Shown: positions 11,523 through 22,599 of the stretch, in pieces
How the letters are laid out: each line of letters begins with the position of its first letter
Position numbering within the stretch: the first letter of the stretch is position 1
Source of the DNA: Acridotheres tristis
Taxonomy: Eukaryota > Chordata > Aves > Passeriformes > Sturnidae
Reading direction: 5' to 3'
Assembly: GCA_037013685.1 (NCBI GenBank)
Contig: CM072909.1
Coordinates: 1,736,001-1,800,000 of the forward strand
DNA length: 64,000 nt
Position numbers and translations under genes: made by a program
Notes under the pieces: model-generated
Told to the model about the DNA's origin: nothing
What the model saw: the letters and a program-made list of their open reading frames with translations, nothing else
Database searches by the model: none

Positions 11523-12344
11523 CTATTTAGTGTTTAGTCTAAACCTTCTCTCCTTTGCTTTAAAGCCACAACTCCCTGCAGGTGGCAAAATCCTAAAACC
11601 TTCTGTAAACTGGAGGAACCTCCTCGCTCCTTTTCTTTCTCATCCTGATCTGCCTCAGCTCTGAGAATTTTGTGGCCCACACACCAAATCTTGTGAAAAG
11701 ATGAGGAACAAGGACATCAGCAGATCAAAAAACGCCCCTTGGCCTCTTGGCCACTCTCAGACCCTCATACCAAGCAGATTCTGAGAGGAATCTGTTACCT
11801 TAAGAAAGGCCATTTTCACTCTCTCAAAAATGCATTTTTTTTTTTCCCCTGGAAATAAATGCACAGTAGTGAGTTACAAAGACTTACTTGAGCAATTAAT
11901 CATTCCAGGAGCACCCCAGGCCATTGCAGCCACAGCTGGCATTACATATTCCAGACAGTCCACACTTCTCACTGGAATAATAAACATTTCCAGAAATATT
12001 CAACAGCCAACGCGCTGAGTTAGGCAGAACCTGACTTTTTTTTTTTTGGGTACAAAATCTCATTATCAAAAAATCACTGGAAAAGCCTTTGAGATCATGG
12101 AACCAACTGTTCTGCCAGCCAAACCCAACCCTCACCCACGTCCCCAAGTGCCACATCCACACATTTTTTAAACAGGTCCAGAGTGTTCAAACCAGGCTCA
12201 AGACCTGGACTCAAGCACCTTTATGAAGGGAAATGCAAGACCAGTGGTCTAACACATGCAGGAATTAATTTTAAACACTCACCTGTAATGGGGTGGTGTT
12301 TTGCACCACTTAATCTGTGGTTTGTTTGAAATTTCTTCTGTGTT
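11523..12344. other. Single-copy region
   Basis: No repeat family is recognised apart from short T tracts. On the minus strand a good donor, CATTACAG followed by GTGAGTG, lies at about 12280-12290. An open frame upstream of it reads back to a CTCTGAG acceptor-like site, but this overlaps the edge of the LTR-like element and is not called. Confidence 0.5.
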
Positions 12345-12900
12345 CACTCAGAGTCAGGATTAAAAAAACACACCAAGGAAATGGATTTTCTCTTATTTGG
12401 GCTTTGGTTGTTTATTGAATCTTACCTAAAGTGCAGAATTTCAGCAACACTTCTGGCCACCAGCTAGGAGTGAGTAAAATGAGATGAATCTAGTTAGCTA
12501 CAAGGTTTCCTAAAGCTGAATAGTTCAACAGAGAAATAACACCGATATTATTGATACTTTTAACCCAATAACCAAATTCACGTGACCTTCAGTGTGTCAC
12601 TAATTGTCCAACCAGAAATTACTGCCTGAAACCAGGAAGAAGAAGGGAGGTGAACACCAAAAGGTGGTGAACACCATCTTGTCCCACACCTATTACTGTA
12701 TTATAAAAATCTCAGATTTAAACCCCTTCACCATGTGCAATCACACACTTCTATTTAACTCGTGATTTTAACTCCACCACTCAAATTTTGGAAGCTTCTC
12801 CAAGGCCTCAGGTCCAAAGCAATGTTCTGCAGGGGGTCAGTGCCAAAAAGCACAGAAAGCTCAAAAAAACCTCAGGTTTCTGAGATCCAACACTCACCCT
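12345..12900 (-). mobile_element. LTR-like dispersed repeat, copy 1 (minus strand)
   Basis: Read on the minus strand this ends with an AATAAA signal (GTTTATTGAATC on the plus strand near 12410). It shares a colinear series of words with 41.39-42.6 kb: TTTTAACCCAATAA against TTTTGACCCAATAATGG, CAACCAGAAATTACTGCCTG against CAACCAAAGGTCACTGCCTG, and TCTCCAAGGCCTCAGGTCCA against TCTCCAAGGTTCCAGCTCCA. The shared order and the polyadenylation signal indicate an old retroviral LTR family. The family name is not known to me. Confidence 0.6.
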
Positions 12901-13566
12901 TGTTGATAGAGTTGAAAAGCACACCTGGAACACCTGGCAGGACAAAACCACCTCTTTTATATATTTTAAAAAAACCTCTACTCTATCTCCTCTCTTCATC
13001 TGCCTCATCTCACCAAACAAAACCCGTGTAAATCCAATTAAAACCCATTTGTCACTGGGCAGAAGCAACACTGAAAAGCTCCTGGTCTGCTCAGAGCTCC
13101 CTCGCTGCTCCTCCAGGTCACAAATCACAATAACCATCCTGTGGAAATCGTGAGAGGGAAGCTCGAAATCCTGCTGAACTCAATGAGCCATTAAATGGTT
13201 GACAATATTCTTTATAGGAACCACGAATAGTTAATTAATCCCCAAGTATGAATGGTGAGCATGAATAATTACCACCGAGGATCCCCATCAAGAGATCTGC
13301 AGCAAGCATAAATCGACCTTGCCTCGTGCACAACAGCCCACAGCAGCTGGGAGACCGGTCCTAAAAGGCTGGGCTTGGCTTTAAAATATGGGAATCCCAG
13401 CTGGGAGCATCTCAGTTCTGTTCCCAGTGTGCCACTACACGGACTTTCCATGAAATCTTCATTTTTTTTCTATCAGTTCACCTATTTGTGTCACTTTTGT
13501 CAGTCCCAGGAGGTACAAAGGGTCTGGCTATTCTTTCCTCTTCATTGTTATAAGAACTCGTTATCC
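12901..13566. other. Single-copy region
   Basis: No gene is recognised between the LTR-like element and the polypyrimidine tract. Confidence 0.6.
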
Positions 13567-13818
13567 TCCTTTCCTTTCCTTTCCTTTCCTTTCCTTTCCT
13601 TTCCTTTCCTTTCCTTTCCTTTCCTTTCCTTTCCTTTCCTTTCCTTTCCTTTCCTTTCCTTTCCTTTCCTTTCCTTTCCTTTCCTTTCCTTTCCTTTCCT
13701 TTCCTTTCCTTTCCTTTCCTTTCCTTTCCTTTCCTTTCCTTTCCTTTCCTTTCCTTTCCTTTCCTTTCCTTTCCTTTCCTTTCCTTTCCTTTCCTTTCCT
13801 TTCCTTTCCTTTCCTTTC
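13567..13818. repeat. (TTCCT)n microsatellite, about 50 copies
   Basis: This is an uninterrupted run of the pentanucleotide TTCCT, all pyrimidine on the plus strand and all purine on the minus strand. It gives meaningless serine/leucine- or lysine/glycine-rich open frames. Confidence 0.99.
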
Positions 13819-14006
13819 CTTCCCTTCCCTTTCCCCTTTCCCCTTTCCCCTTTCCCCTTTCCCCTTTCCCCTTTCCCCTTTCCCCTTTCCCCTTTCCCCT
13901 TTCCCCTTTCCCCTTTCCCCTTTCCCCTTTCCCCTTTCCCCTTTCCCCTTTCCCCTTTCCCCTTTCCCCTTTCCCCTTTCCCTTTTCCCCTTTCCCCTTT
14001 CCCCTC
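13819..14006. repeat. (TTTCCCC)n microsatellite, about 26 copies
   Basis: This heptanucleotide TTTCCCC repeat continues directly from the pentanucleotide tract through a short CCTTCCCTTCCC transition, with one CCCTTTTCCCC imperfection near 13980. The combined 440-bp polypyrimidine strand could form intramolecular triplex DNA. Confidence 0.98.
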
Positions 14007-14073
14007 CATTCTGCCATTTCCAGGCCGGTGTTTTTCTCTTCCAGCCACTCACATTCTCGTTTTTGATGTGCAG

Positions 14074-14153
14074 AACATTCCCTCAAGCCCTGAGCTGTTG
14101 AGTTGTGACCTTCAGAAGTTCTTGCACGACACAAAAACAAACAAGGAGCCTCG
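14074..14153 (+). CDS. Candidate internal coding exon, unidentified gene
   Basis: This 80-bp segment has the form of an internal exon. It is preceded by CATTCTCGTTTTTGATGTGCAG, a pyrimidine-containing stretch ending in AG (split here as CATTCTCGTTTT and TGATGTGCAG). It is followed by the strong donor GTGAGTG at 14154. Only one of the three plus-strand frames is open; it has 26 codons plus two bases and includes ELLSCDLQKFLHDTKTNKEP. The composition is ordinary and not repeat-like, unlike the adjacent microsatellite 70 bp upstream. I do not recognise the protein. The exon would start in phase 0 and end after two bases of a codon. The next candidate downstream (15282-15383) starts with the one base needed to keep frame. 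Short exon-like segments arise by chance in 64 kb, so this remains a prediction. Confidence 0.35.
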
Positions 14154-14637
14154 GTGAGTGCAGGGAATTTCTCAATCAGCGAATATTTGCATATCCTTGG
14201 ATGAGAGATATCCGTGGTGCCAAGAGTTGTTATTAATCAAAGCCCCCCGAGACTCCCCTGCCAGGAAAACGCCGCTCACGACGTGTCCTGGCTCTGTCTT
14301 GGTGTCCCACCCAGTGTCACTCGGGCTTCTTCAAATCCCAGCGTGGAGCCTGGCAGAGTTTGGAGGGGTTTGGATGAGCCAGGTGGGAGGCAAAGTTCAG
14401 ACAGGAGGAGAGATCCTCCCACATCAGTGCAAAAAAGAAAAAAAAAAGAAAAAAGAAAAATAAAAAGTCCCATCCTGACAGCACACACTGATGTGGCAGC
14501 AGAGTTTGAGATCTCCCCTCCCCTTGCACAGTCTTGGAGGTGACTTTGCCAGTTCAATCTGCTCAGCAGAAGAGAAACTCCATTTGAATATTTCCTGGCT
14601 CAGGATCCTGGGGCTCATCACTCTTTGGGAAACTAAT
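14154..14637. other. Single-copy stretch with A tract
   Basis: No further exon is visible. An adenine-rich tract lies at about 14434-14462. Confidence 0.55.
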
Positions 14638-15172
14638 CCTCCATCCTTTTGAATCCAACCATCCTTTCCAACCCAACCATCCTTTCAAACTCAACCATCT
14701 TTTCCAACCCATCCACCCTTTCCCACCCATCCACCCTTTCCCACCCATCCACCCTTTCCAGTCCAAGCACCTTTTGCAATCCTTTCCAGCGATCTAACAA
14801 TCCTTTCCAGCTCAAACAGCATCTCCAATCAATCACCCTTTCCAACTCAGCCATTCTTCTCAACCCAACCATCATTCCAACCCATCCATTCTTTCCAACC
14901 CAACCACCCATTCCAGTCCAGCCATTCTTTGCAATCCTTTCCAGCTCAAATTTCTTCTCAACCCAACCACTTTTCCAACCCATCCATTCTTTGCAACTCA
15001 TCCATCCACCCTTTCCAACCCATCCACCCTTTCCAACCCAACCACCTCTTCCAATCAACCACCCTTTCCAACCCCATCACTTTTCCAACCCAACCACCCT
15101 TTCCAACCCAACCACTTTTCCAACCCATCCATTCTTTCCAACCAAACCATCCTTTCCAACCCAACCCAACAA
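14638..15172. repeat. Degenerate 18-bp minisatellite
   Basis: The array has roughly 30 imperfect copies of an 18-bp unit of the form TTTCCAACCCATCCACCC, with many AACC/ATCC/AGTCC variants and some units changed in length. It is C+T rich on the plus strand. Divergence is higher than in the other arrays of the window, suggesting greater age. Confidence 0.9.
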
Positions 15173-15281
15173 ACAGTAAAACAGTGCCCCCGATCCTGCA
15201 AACATTCCCAAAGCGTTCCAGCTGCCCACATCCAGCTTCTGACTGTTCCATCCTGTCTAACTGGTGCCTTTTTGATGGCAG

Positions 15282-15383
15282 AGGTTTAAAACCTCGCCTC
15301 AATCGACTGACAAAACATCTTCAGTTGAGCTGCAGCAGCTCCGCGACCTCTCGTGCACCTTTTGTCTTTCAGAGCACAGACAG
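15282..15383 (+). CDS. Weak candidate coding exon, unidentified gene
   Basis: This 102-bp segment is preceded by CTGGTGCCTTTTTGATGGCAG (written as CTGGTGCCTTTTTG then ATGGCAG) and followed by CAG/GTGCTG, an acceptable but weak donor. In the frame that continues from the candidate exon at 14074-14153 (one base completing the split codon) it is open for 33 codons, including GLKPRLNRLTKHLQLS, and ends two bases into a codon. It is relatively rich in CpG for this window. The frame also stays open past the donor. No family is recognised. A chance open frame next to the 18-bp array is a real alternative. Confidence 0.22.
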
Positions 15384-15748
15384 GTGCTGCAGGAGGGAAT
15401 GTGTGAGGATTTGGAAATGGTTTCTTCCCCTTTGGCTGCCGTGGTGTCCGTGGGGAGCTGCGAGCCAGGATGTGCTGTACAAATCCATTTGTTACAGTCA
15501 ACAGCCCCGGGCAAGCGCCTGCACTCGCAGACCTTGGGGGGAATCCTTGGAGGGTTTGTTGCTCCTTGCAAATTCAAAGATATGAACTCAGGAGGGGCCA
15601 GAAGCTTCTTCCTGGCCTGAGGCCAAGCATGCAAAGCACACAAACAGACACTGGCAATTTTATACACAACAACAACAGCGACAAAAGAACAGAAGAAACA
15701 GCTAAAACAAATAATACTTGAACTAAACTGGACAGAGGGTCAGCCATC
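15384..15748. other. Unassigned stretch with open frames on both strands
   Basis: Two plus-strand frames and one minus-strand frame stay open for 70 codons or more between about 15,380 and 15,620. Because several frames are open at once, this is weak evidence for coding. It could hold a diverged exon or simply be stop-poor G+C-rich DNA. Confidence 0.35.
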
Positions 15749-15749
15749 A

Positions 15750-15932
15750 TTTCATGGAATGGAGGCATGGAATGGGTCGGGTTGGAAGGGACTTCAAAGA
15801 TCACCCAGTTCCACCCTCTGCCATGGGCAGGGACACCTTCCACTAGGCCAGGCTGCTCCAAATGCATCCAGCCTTGAACGCTTCCAAGGATCTTAAAAGT
15901 CTTTCCCAACCTTAATGATTCCGTGACTCATT
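15750..15932. mobile_element. CR1 tail with inverted 3' ends
   Basis: The left part reads GAATGGGTCGGGTTGGAAGG and GCCATGGGCAGGGACACC, a CR1 3' end on the minus strand. The right part reads AAAGTCTTTCCCAACCTTAA then TGATTCCGTGACTCA, a CR1 3' end in plus orientation. Two oppositely oriented CR1 ends are therefore joined within 180 bp. Confidence 0.75.
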
Positions 15933-17596
15933 AAGTTCAGAGGCAGCTCTCACTCCTGGGTGAATCCACCTGGAAAACTCTGATGTGCTGCCAGGAGCAA
16001 AGCCAGGACCAACGTTTCTGTGTTTTACCCCTCACCAAATTCCCACCTTTCTGCTGAGGCTGGGACTAGCAGGGAACTGCAGAAAGAAGTTTCTTGTAGG
16101 ATCCTGAATTTAGTTTCCCTTTCCAAGGCCCCTTCCCCATGGAGGCCTCATCAGAGAAGCTCTATTTAAGGCTTTGGTGGCCATGAAAATAAAAATAAAT
16201 AAACTAAACCTTGCTGGCAGTGCTGGGAAAGGCTGGGCCTGACCCTGTTATTGCTGTGACTTGAATTCCATTAAAATCTGGAGTCTCACAGAGACAACTT
16301 CCTATTGAAGACCAGGGCTGGCAGTGAAATGCCAGCAGAGCCTTAAGCCAATGGCAAGTTCAGCCCCCATGCCCTTGAAATAATGATTTGGCCAAGGGTG
16401 GCTGCAAGTTTGGAATGTCCCACAGAGCAGCACAAAGTGATTTTTCCAAAAGATGTGCCTGGAGAAGGGCTGAGGCAGGGGGAGGAAATGAGGCTGACAT
16501 CGCTCAATGCAGAGAACAACAAGCACAGTTGGATTTACTCTGCTTCTGCAGCATGGGAGGGGTTCCAACAAAGTTCACTTCGCTTTTTAGGGCATCAGAA
16601 AAGAACAGAGATCTTCAAGAGGCACATAAAAATGTAAAAAACCCCGAGATTTGGTAATAATCCTGCTTTTTCTGGTGTTTATGACAGCAGCAGCAGGAAA
16701 CGCTCACGTCATGGTCCAAATTCTTTTCGATCCACTTGACCTCAACTTTCAGAGGCTGCACAGAGTAATAAAGTGCTGTCTAATTAGCCCTGAAAAATTG
16801 GATTCATCCCAAAGAAAAGCACGGGGAAGATCCAGGCCCTGTCCCAGAAGCCCCGTAGCTCCAAACATGCAGCTCCAGTTTGGGATAATTAACGTGACGA
16901 GGCTGGGTCTGGTCCCATCCCCCTGTGCAGCGAGCATCAGCCACCACCAATTTAACTCAGACAGGCAGAGAATCTCTCAAGTTATTTCCAGGGTTAACAA
17001 CTCACACTGTTTAAAATATGAATTCCGTGTCTGGCCTGAACTTGGCTGCTTTCAGGTTCCCACTCCTGGGTCTTGTGATGCTTTTGTCAGCCACATCAAA
17101 GGGCCTCGATGATCAGAACCGTCCCCCCCACGTGCACGGGGACGAACCACATCGAGTTACCTTTGGAAGGATTTTTCTCCTCAAATTAAGGTAACGAGGA
17201 CTAAACCACCCCAGGGCTGGTTCCTCCATGGGGAGAACCTGAGCAGAGAAGGCTTTCAAAGGCACAAAGGAGCAGTTAAATGCTCGTTTCCCACTGAAAA
17301 TCACGGGCCCCTGGGTGTTCTGCTCCGTCCGTGAAACTTTGAAAGCCTCCTCCCCTGTCTTGGACAAATTAATGGGAAATAATAAAAATATCATTTAAAC
17401 GTGGAGTCTCAGGGAGATGATTCAACTCCCAGCCCTGGCTGCCACAGTTGTCAGTAAATTAGGGAGAAAAGAAACACAAAATGATCCTTTCCCAGTCCCT
17501 CCAATTATGCTGGGGTGGTTTTGCCTCTGATGAGAGATTTTGAGAGCCTTTCCTCTCATCCAGGTGGAAAACTGCTCAGTGAAGAGTGGAGGGCTG
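15933..17596. other. Single-copy region
   Basis: No gene or known repeat is recognised. A plus-strand frame open from about 16,650 to 17,112 lacks splice context and coding character. Confidence 0.6.
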
Positions 17597-17652
17597 GGGG
17601 AAAGGGGGGAAAAGGGGAAAAGGGGAAAAGGGGAAAAGGGGAAAAGGGGACA
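17597..17652. repeat. (GGGGAAAA)n short tract
   Basis: About seven units of GGGGAAAA, with slight length variation. Confidence 0.95.
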
Positions 17653-18110
17653 CCTCAGCAATTCAGGGTGTGCCAGGACACAGCACTGTCACCAGGGAAC
17701 ACACGGTGCCAGGGAAAGACCAGAAAGGAGGGAGCCCCAGCTCTGTCTCCTCTGTTCCCAGGGGATGGCTGTCAGGAACAGAGAGCTCCCAACAAAACCA
17801 GCCAAGGAGCAAGAGAGAGCACAGGAAAATAAGGGAAATTGAGAAATAAGGGAAACGAGAAATGACACATTGCAGGCGCACAAAAGAAATCCCGATTTTC
17901 GAGCCTGGGACACACACGTACAGCTGAGCTGCCACACCTGCTCAGGTGCAGTTTAAATCCTTCTGGATTTGCCTCATTCCTCCTGTTTTCCTCCCACCAG
18001 GATGTCCATTAACTGCAGAGCATTCCAGGCCCACATATCCTTAAGTAAAACAGCTTTGATGTTTTCATGTTGTCAATGTGAAACTTTGAACTCTAAGAGG
18101 GGAATTTTGG
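17653..18110. other. Single-copy region
   Basis: Nothing recognised. Confidence 0.6.
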
Positions 18111-18127
18111 CTTGTGGAGTCCAGACC

Positions 18128-18373
18128 TGGGAAAGGACACAGGGAATGGCTTCCCACTTCCAGAGGGCAGGGTTGGATGGGATATTGGGAAGGAATTCCT
18201 GGCTGGGCTGGAATTCCCAGAGGAGCTGGGGTTATCCTGGATCCCTGGGAGTGTCCCAGGCCAGGCTGGAGCCCCCTGGGACAGTGGGAGGTGTCCCTGC
18301 CACGGCAGGGGGTGAATGGGATGGGATTTAAGGTCCTTTCCCACCCAAACCATTCCATGATTCCATGATTCCC
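18128..18373 (+). mobile_element. CR1 tail, plus strand, no cassette
   Basis: This runs from the CR1 body word GACACAGGGAATGGCTTCCC through GGTGTCCCTGCCACGGCAGG to CCCAAACCATTCCATGATTC, with two octamers at its end. It is a single A module joined directly to CR1 body sequence, the state without the B-A cassette. Confidence 0.87.
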
Positions 18374-18993
18374 TCCCTCATGATCTTACCCCTTTCCAGC
18401 CCATTTTTATACCTCTCTGGTTCTTGTTAGTTGACCTCCAGCAAATTAAGGGAAATGAATGGGAACTTCTCAAAACCAGCTTTGGTTTGCTCCAAGGAAA
18501 AGGCCAGGACCTTAACAAACAACAATTTAATTAAAAAAAAAAAGGAATTCCATCTCCATTGAGAAAGGGAATTCTTTCTTCAATGAGAAAAGAAATTTTT
18601 TGTAGCTCCTTTTCTACATGGGAAGTTTGAGGCTCAGGCTCAGGAGAACAAATCCCTCCCACTCCACACAAAAAATGCATTTAAGTCTAATTGCCCCAGC
18701 ACTCGTTGGTTTGATGGCCACAGCTGCCCATTTCTGATGGAAAATTTGTGCAGATTTCACGGTGGCTGCTTGGAGAAAAGTCACCACACGTCATGGTTGT
18801 TTCATAGCTGGGGGGCAAGTGGAGAAAATTATTTAATTAGGTTTCTGTAATAACATCTCCATTCCAAATGGCTGCCCATGTGTATTAGCAGGGAAGGATT
18901 TCAATTACTCTGTTTCCTTTAATTCTGTGACTTTAATCCTGGTGGAGGTGGAGAAAGACTGAGATCAAAAACTAAACTGGGAACTCATTGTCC
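18374..18993. other. Single-copy region
   Basis: No gene is recognised. An A tract lies near 18535. Confidence 0.6.
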
Positions 18994-19108
18994 ACAGAAT
19001 GTATTGAATGTATTGAATATATTGAATATATGGAATATACTGAATATATTGAATATATTGAATATATTGGATATATTGAATATATTGGATATATTGGATA
19101 TATTGGAT
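18994..19108. repeat. 9-bp (ATATTGAAT)n array
   Basis: About 12 imperfect copies of ATATTGAAT, with ATATTGGAT variants towards the right end. Confidence 0.93.
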
Positions 19109-19177
19109 GCATGGAGCACTTCACACTTCATCTCCCTGCAGCCACATCCACGTGAAAAATCCAAGCCCATTCCAGAA

Positions 19178-19250
19178 TGAGGGAATCATGTTGGAAAAAC
19201 CCCTTAAAATCATCAAGTCCAACCATTAACCCATAACTAATTAGTGCAAA
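19178..19250 (-). mobile_element. Short CR1 tail of a second CR1 subfamily
   Basis: GGAATCATGTTGGAAAAACC and ATCATCAAGTCCAACCATTA match the start of bird CR1 copies of the type followed by CCAACCATTAACCC. The element is heavily truncated and diverged from the CR1 type dominant in this window. Confidence 0.65.
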
Positions 19251-19552
19251 CACTTGTTATTGGTGACAAAGCTGCCTAATCAAGGGCAGCATCACAAACA
19301 CAGCCCTGGAGGGAGGAGTGTGCTGTGATGGACACAACTCTGGCTGCAGACCGAGGAAAAGATCAGCTGAGAGTTTGTGGCATCCCCTCAATTCTCAGCC
19401 TTAACTCCCATCTCACCTTCCAAAGTCACAAAATATTCACCTTCTACCACACAAATCCACAAAATAATCAGGATATTTTGCCTGGGAATTGCAGGAGCTG
19501 GCATAAACACAATTTACTGAGACTGCATGATCTGTCTTGTCCATACGGCTCA

Positions 19553-21545
19553 GACAGCCTGGTTAGGGATGGGATCAGCCTGGTCAGGGATGGGCTGGGA
19601 TCAGCCTGGTTAGGGATGGTTGGGATCAGCCTGGTTAGGGATGGGATCAGCCTGGTCAGGGATGGGATCAGCCTGGTCAGGGATGGGGTGGGATCAGCCT
19701 GGTTAGGGATGGTTGGGATCAGCCTGGTTAGGGATGGTTGGGATCAGCCTGGTTAGGGATGGGGTGGGATCAGCCTGGTTAGGGATGGGATGGGATCAGC
19801 CTGGTTAGGGATGGTTGGGATCAGCCTGGTTAGGGATGGTTGGGATCAGCCTGGTTAGGGATGGGTTGGGATCAGCCTGGTTAGGGATGGGATGGGATCA
19901 GCCTGGTTAGGGATGGGTTGGGATCAGCCTGGTCAGGGATGGGATGGGATCAGCCTGGTTAGGGATGGGATCAGCCTGGTTAGGGATGGGTTGGGATCAG
20001 CCTGGTCAGGGATGAGTTGGGATCAGCCTGGTCAGGGATGGGATGGGATCAGCCTGGTCAGGGATGGGATCAGCCTGGTTAGGGATGGTTGGGATCAGCC
20101 TGGTTAGGGATGGGTTGGGATCAGCCTGGTTAGGGATGGGTTGGGATCAGCCTGGTTAGGGATGGGTTGGGATCAGCCTGGTCAGGGATGAGTTGGGATC
20201 AGCCTGGTTAGGGATGGGATCAGCCTGGTTAGGGATGGGTTGGGATCAGCCTGGTCAGGGATGAGTTGGGATCAGCCTGGTTAGGGATGGGTTGGGATCA
20301 GCCTGGTCAGGGATGGGATGGGATCAGCCTGGTTAGGGATGGGTTGGTGTCGCCCTGGTTAAGGATGAGTTGGAATCAGCCTGATTAGGAATGGTTTGTG
20401 GTCAGCCTGGTTAGGGATGAGTTGGGATCAGATTGGTTAGGGATGGGTTGGGATCAGCCTGGTCAGGGATGGGTTGGGATCAGCCTGGTCAGGGATGGGC
20501 TGGGATCAGCCTGGTTAGGGATGGTTGGGATCAGCCTGGTTAGGGATGGGATCAGCCTGGTCAGGGATGGGATCAGCCTGGTCAGGGATGGGGTGGGATC
20601 AGCCTGGTTAGGGATGGTTGGGATCAGCCTGGTTAGGGATGGTTGGGATCAGCCTGGTTAGGGATGGGGTGGGATCAGCCTGGTTAGGGATGGGATGGGA
20701 TCAGCCTGGTTAGGGATGGTTGGGATCAGCCTGGTTAGGGATGGTTGGGATCAGCCTGGTTAGGGATGGGATCAGCCTGGTTAGGGATGGGATGGGATCA
20801 GCCTGGTTAGGGATGAGTTGGGATCAGCCTGGTCAGGGATGAGTTGGGATCAGATTGGTTAGGGATGGGTTGGGATCAGCCTGGTCAGGGATGGGTTGGG
20901 ATCAGCCTGGTTAGGGATGGTTGGGATCAGCCTGGTCAGGGATGGGTTGGGATCAGCCTGGTTAGGGATGGGATGGGATCAGCCTGGTTAGGGATGGGGT
21001 GGGATCAGCCTGGTTAGGGATGGGATGGGATCAGCCTGGTCAGGGATGGGATGGGATCAGCCTGGTCAGGGATGGGTTGGGATCAGCCTGGTTAGGGATG
21101 GTTGGGATCAGCCTGGTCAGGGATGGGTTGGGATCAGCCTGGTTAGGGATGGGATGGGATCAGCCTGGTTAGGGATGAGTTGGGATCAGCCTGGTCAGGG
21201 ATGAGTTGGGATCAGATTGGTTAGGGATGGGTTGGTGTCACCCTGGTTAAGGATGAGTTGGAATCAGCCTGATTAAGAATGTTTGTGGTCAGCCTGGTTA
21301 GGGATGAGTTGGGATCAGATTGGTTAGGGATGGGATGGGATCAGCCTGGTTAGGGATGGGATGGGATCAGCCTGGTTAGGGATGGTTGGGATCAGCCTGG
21401 TTAGGGATGAGTTGGGATCAGCCTGGTCAGGGATGAGTTGGGATCAGCCTGGTTAGGGATGGGTTGGTGTCGCCCTGGTTAAGGATGAGTTGGAATCAGC
21501 CTGATTAGGAATGGTTTGTGGTCAGCTTGGTTAGGGATGAGTTGC
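19553..21545. repeat. 2-kb G-rich minisatellite, units of 21-26 bp
   Basis: About 80 units contain GGGATCAGCCTGGTTAGGGA followed by TGGG, TGGTT, TGGGTT or TGAGTT spacers, giving unit lengths of 21, 25 and 26 bp. T and C alternate in GGTTAGGG and GGTCAGGG. A block near 19,580-19,756 recurs 905 bp later (20,485-20,661). A distinctive diverged block (CCCTGGTTAAGGATGAGTTG) recurs near 20,352, 21,241 and 21,473. Open frames result from stop-poor units and cycle through all frames. Confidence 0.97.
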
Positions 21546-22454
21546 TGTTGGCAGAAGTATCAGGGCAAATAAAACATAAATAGACCCCAAAGAAGAACCC
21601 AACCAGCAGCTTCTGCCTCCTAATTCCTCATTAAAGTGTCAAAGCCTCAGCTCAGCTCATCCTGCTGTACCCTCGCTCCATCTGTTCCGTCTCTAATTTC
21701 AACATCAATCAAAATAAACAGAATTCCTGAAAATGCGAAAGAAATCCAATGTTTCCAAGTTGCTTTGTCTCCTCGAAGTCTTTCCCTCCTCCTGTTTGGC
21801 ACAGGCAGCTTTCCAAGCTGATTTTTTTTAGGGAATACTACAAAATGGAGAACTCCGAACCCTCCTGGAGAGCTCTCATAAAACTCCATGGTTGGATGGA
21901 AGCTGGAACAGATGGGAGAGCTCCTCCAGGCTCTACATTAACCCTGCTGTTCCCTGACTGGGGGCCAACAACACTTTCACATTTCAAAAAGTACAGAGCT
22001 AAAAATACATCTCCGAGCCAGAGATGAGCCCAAGTTTCAACAAACATCAACAAGACGGGTGACATCCTTTCACGAGGATGACAAACGGGAAATGCAGGAA
22101 TTTCAGCGTCTCAGTGGCCGGAAGAGGGGAGGTATTTAAGGGAAAGATGTTCCCAGGGAATTTGGTGGCTGTTGGTCCGTTACAGCTGGAATCCTTCAAC
22201 CATCACCTCATTACATGGTGAGCAGAGCCAGGAGAGCACAGCCAGGGCTGTTATTGGGGTGGAGGAGCAGAGCAGAATTCCTGGGGGGAGATCTGCCATG
22301 CTCCACTTGGTGCTGCTCCAGAAAAAAATCTCCATTTCTGCTGCAGAGAACACAAATCCGGGTTTGGTTCCAAGGGAGCTGTGGGTACACAGAGTCCTTT
22401 AACCTCAGCCTGTTTGAGGTTTTTTCATTTCCACGTTCCCTCCCTGCCACACAG
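21546..22454. other. Single-copy region
   Basis: No repeat or clear gene is recognised before the exon-like segment at 22,455. Confidence 0.55.
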
Positions 22455-22507
22455 GAGCTGAATGACACAAATCCACAGCTGGCCTGGGAGCTCTTGGATA
22501 CCACAGG
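22455..22507 (+). CDS. Candidate small coding exon, unidentified gene
   Basis: This 53-bp segment is bounded by a strong acceptor (CATTTCCACGTTCCC then TCCCTGCCACACAG) and the donor GTGAGGATTT at 22508. Only one plus-strand frame is open; it gives 17 codons plus two bases, including LNDTNPQLAWELLDTT. The other two frames hit stops at once. Joining it directly to the candidate exon at 15,282-15,383 or to that at 14,074-14,153 would create an in-frame stop. If all three are real, at least one more exon must lie between them, or they belong to different transcripts. The protein is not recognised. Confidence 0.28.
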
Positions 22508-22599
22508 GTGAGGATTTCTGAGGTCTCAAAGGGGTTCAGGATGTTCTGAAGGGTCTGATGTAGAAAATGTTCCAACTCTGCAGTCAGGACTCTCCTTTT

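Noticed and set aside
13375..14157. Long open frames on both strands over the polypyrimidine tract
   Set aside because: The frames come from stop-free 5-bp and 7-bp repeats. Only the non-repetitive part at 14,074-14,153 has exon features.
16651..17112. A 153-codon plus-strand open frame beginning with hydrophobic residues
   Set aside because: There are no splice sites, no recognisable domain and no upstream or downstream exon. Composition matches the surrounding noncoding DNA.
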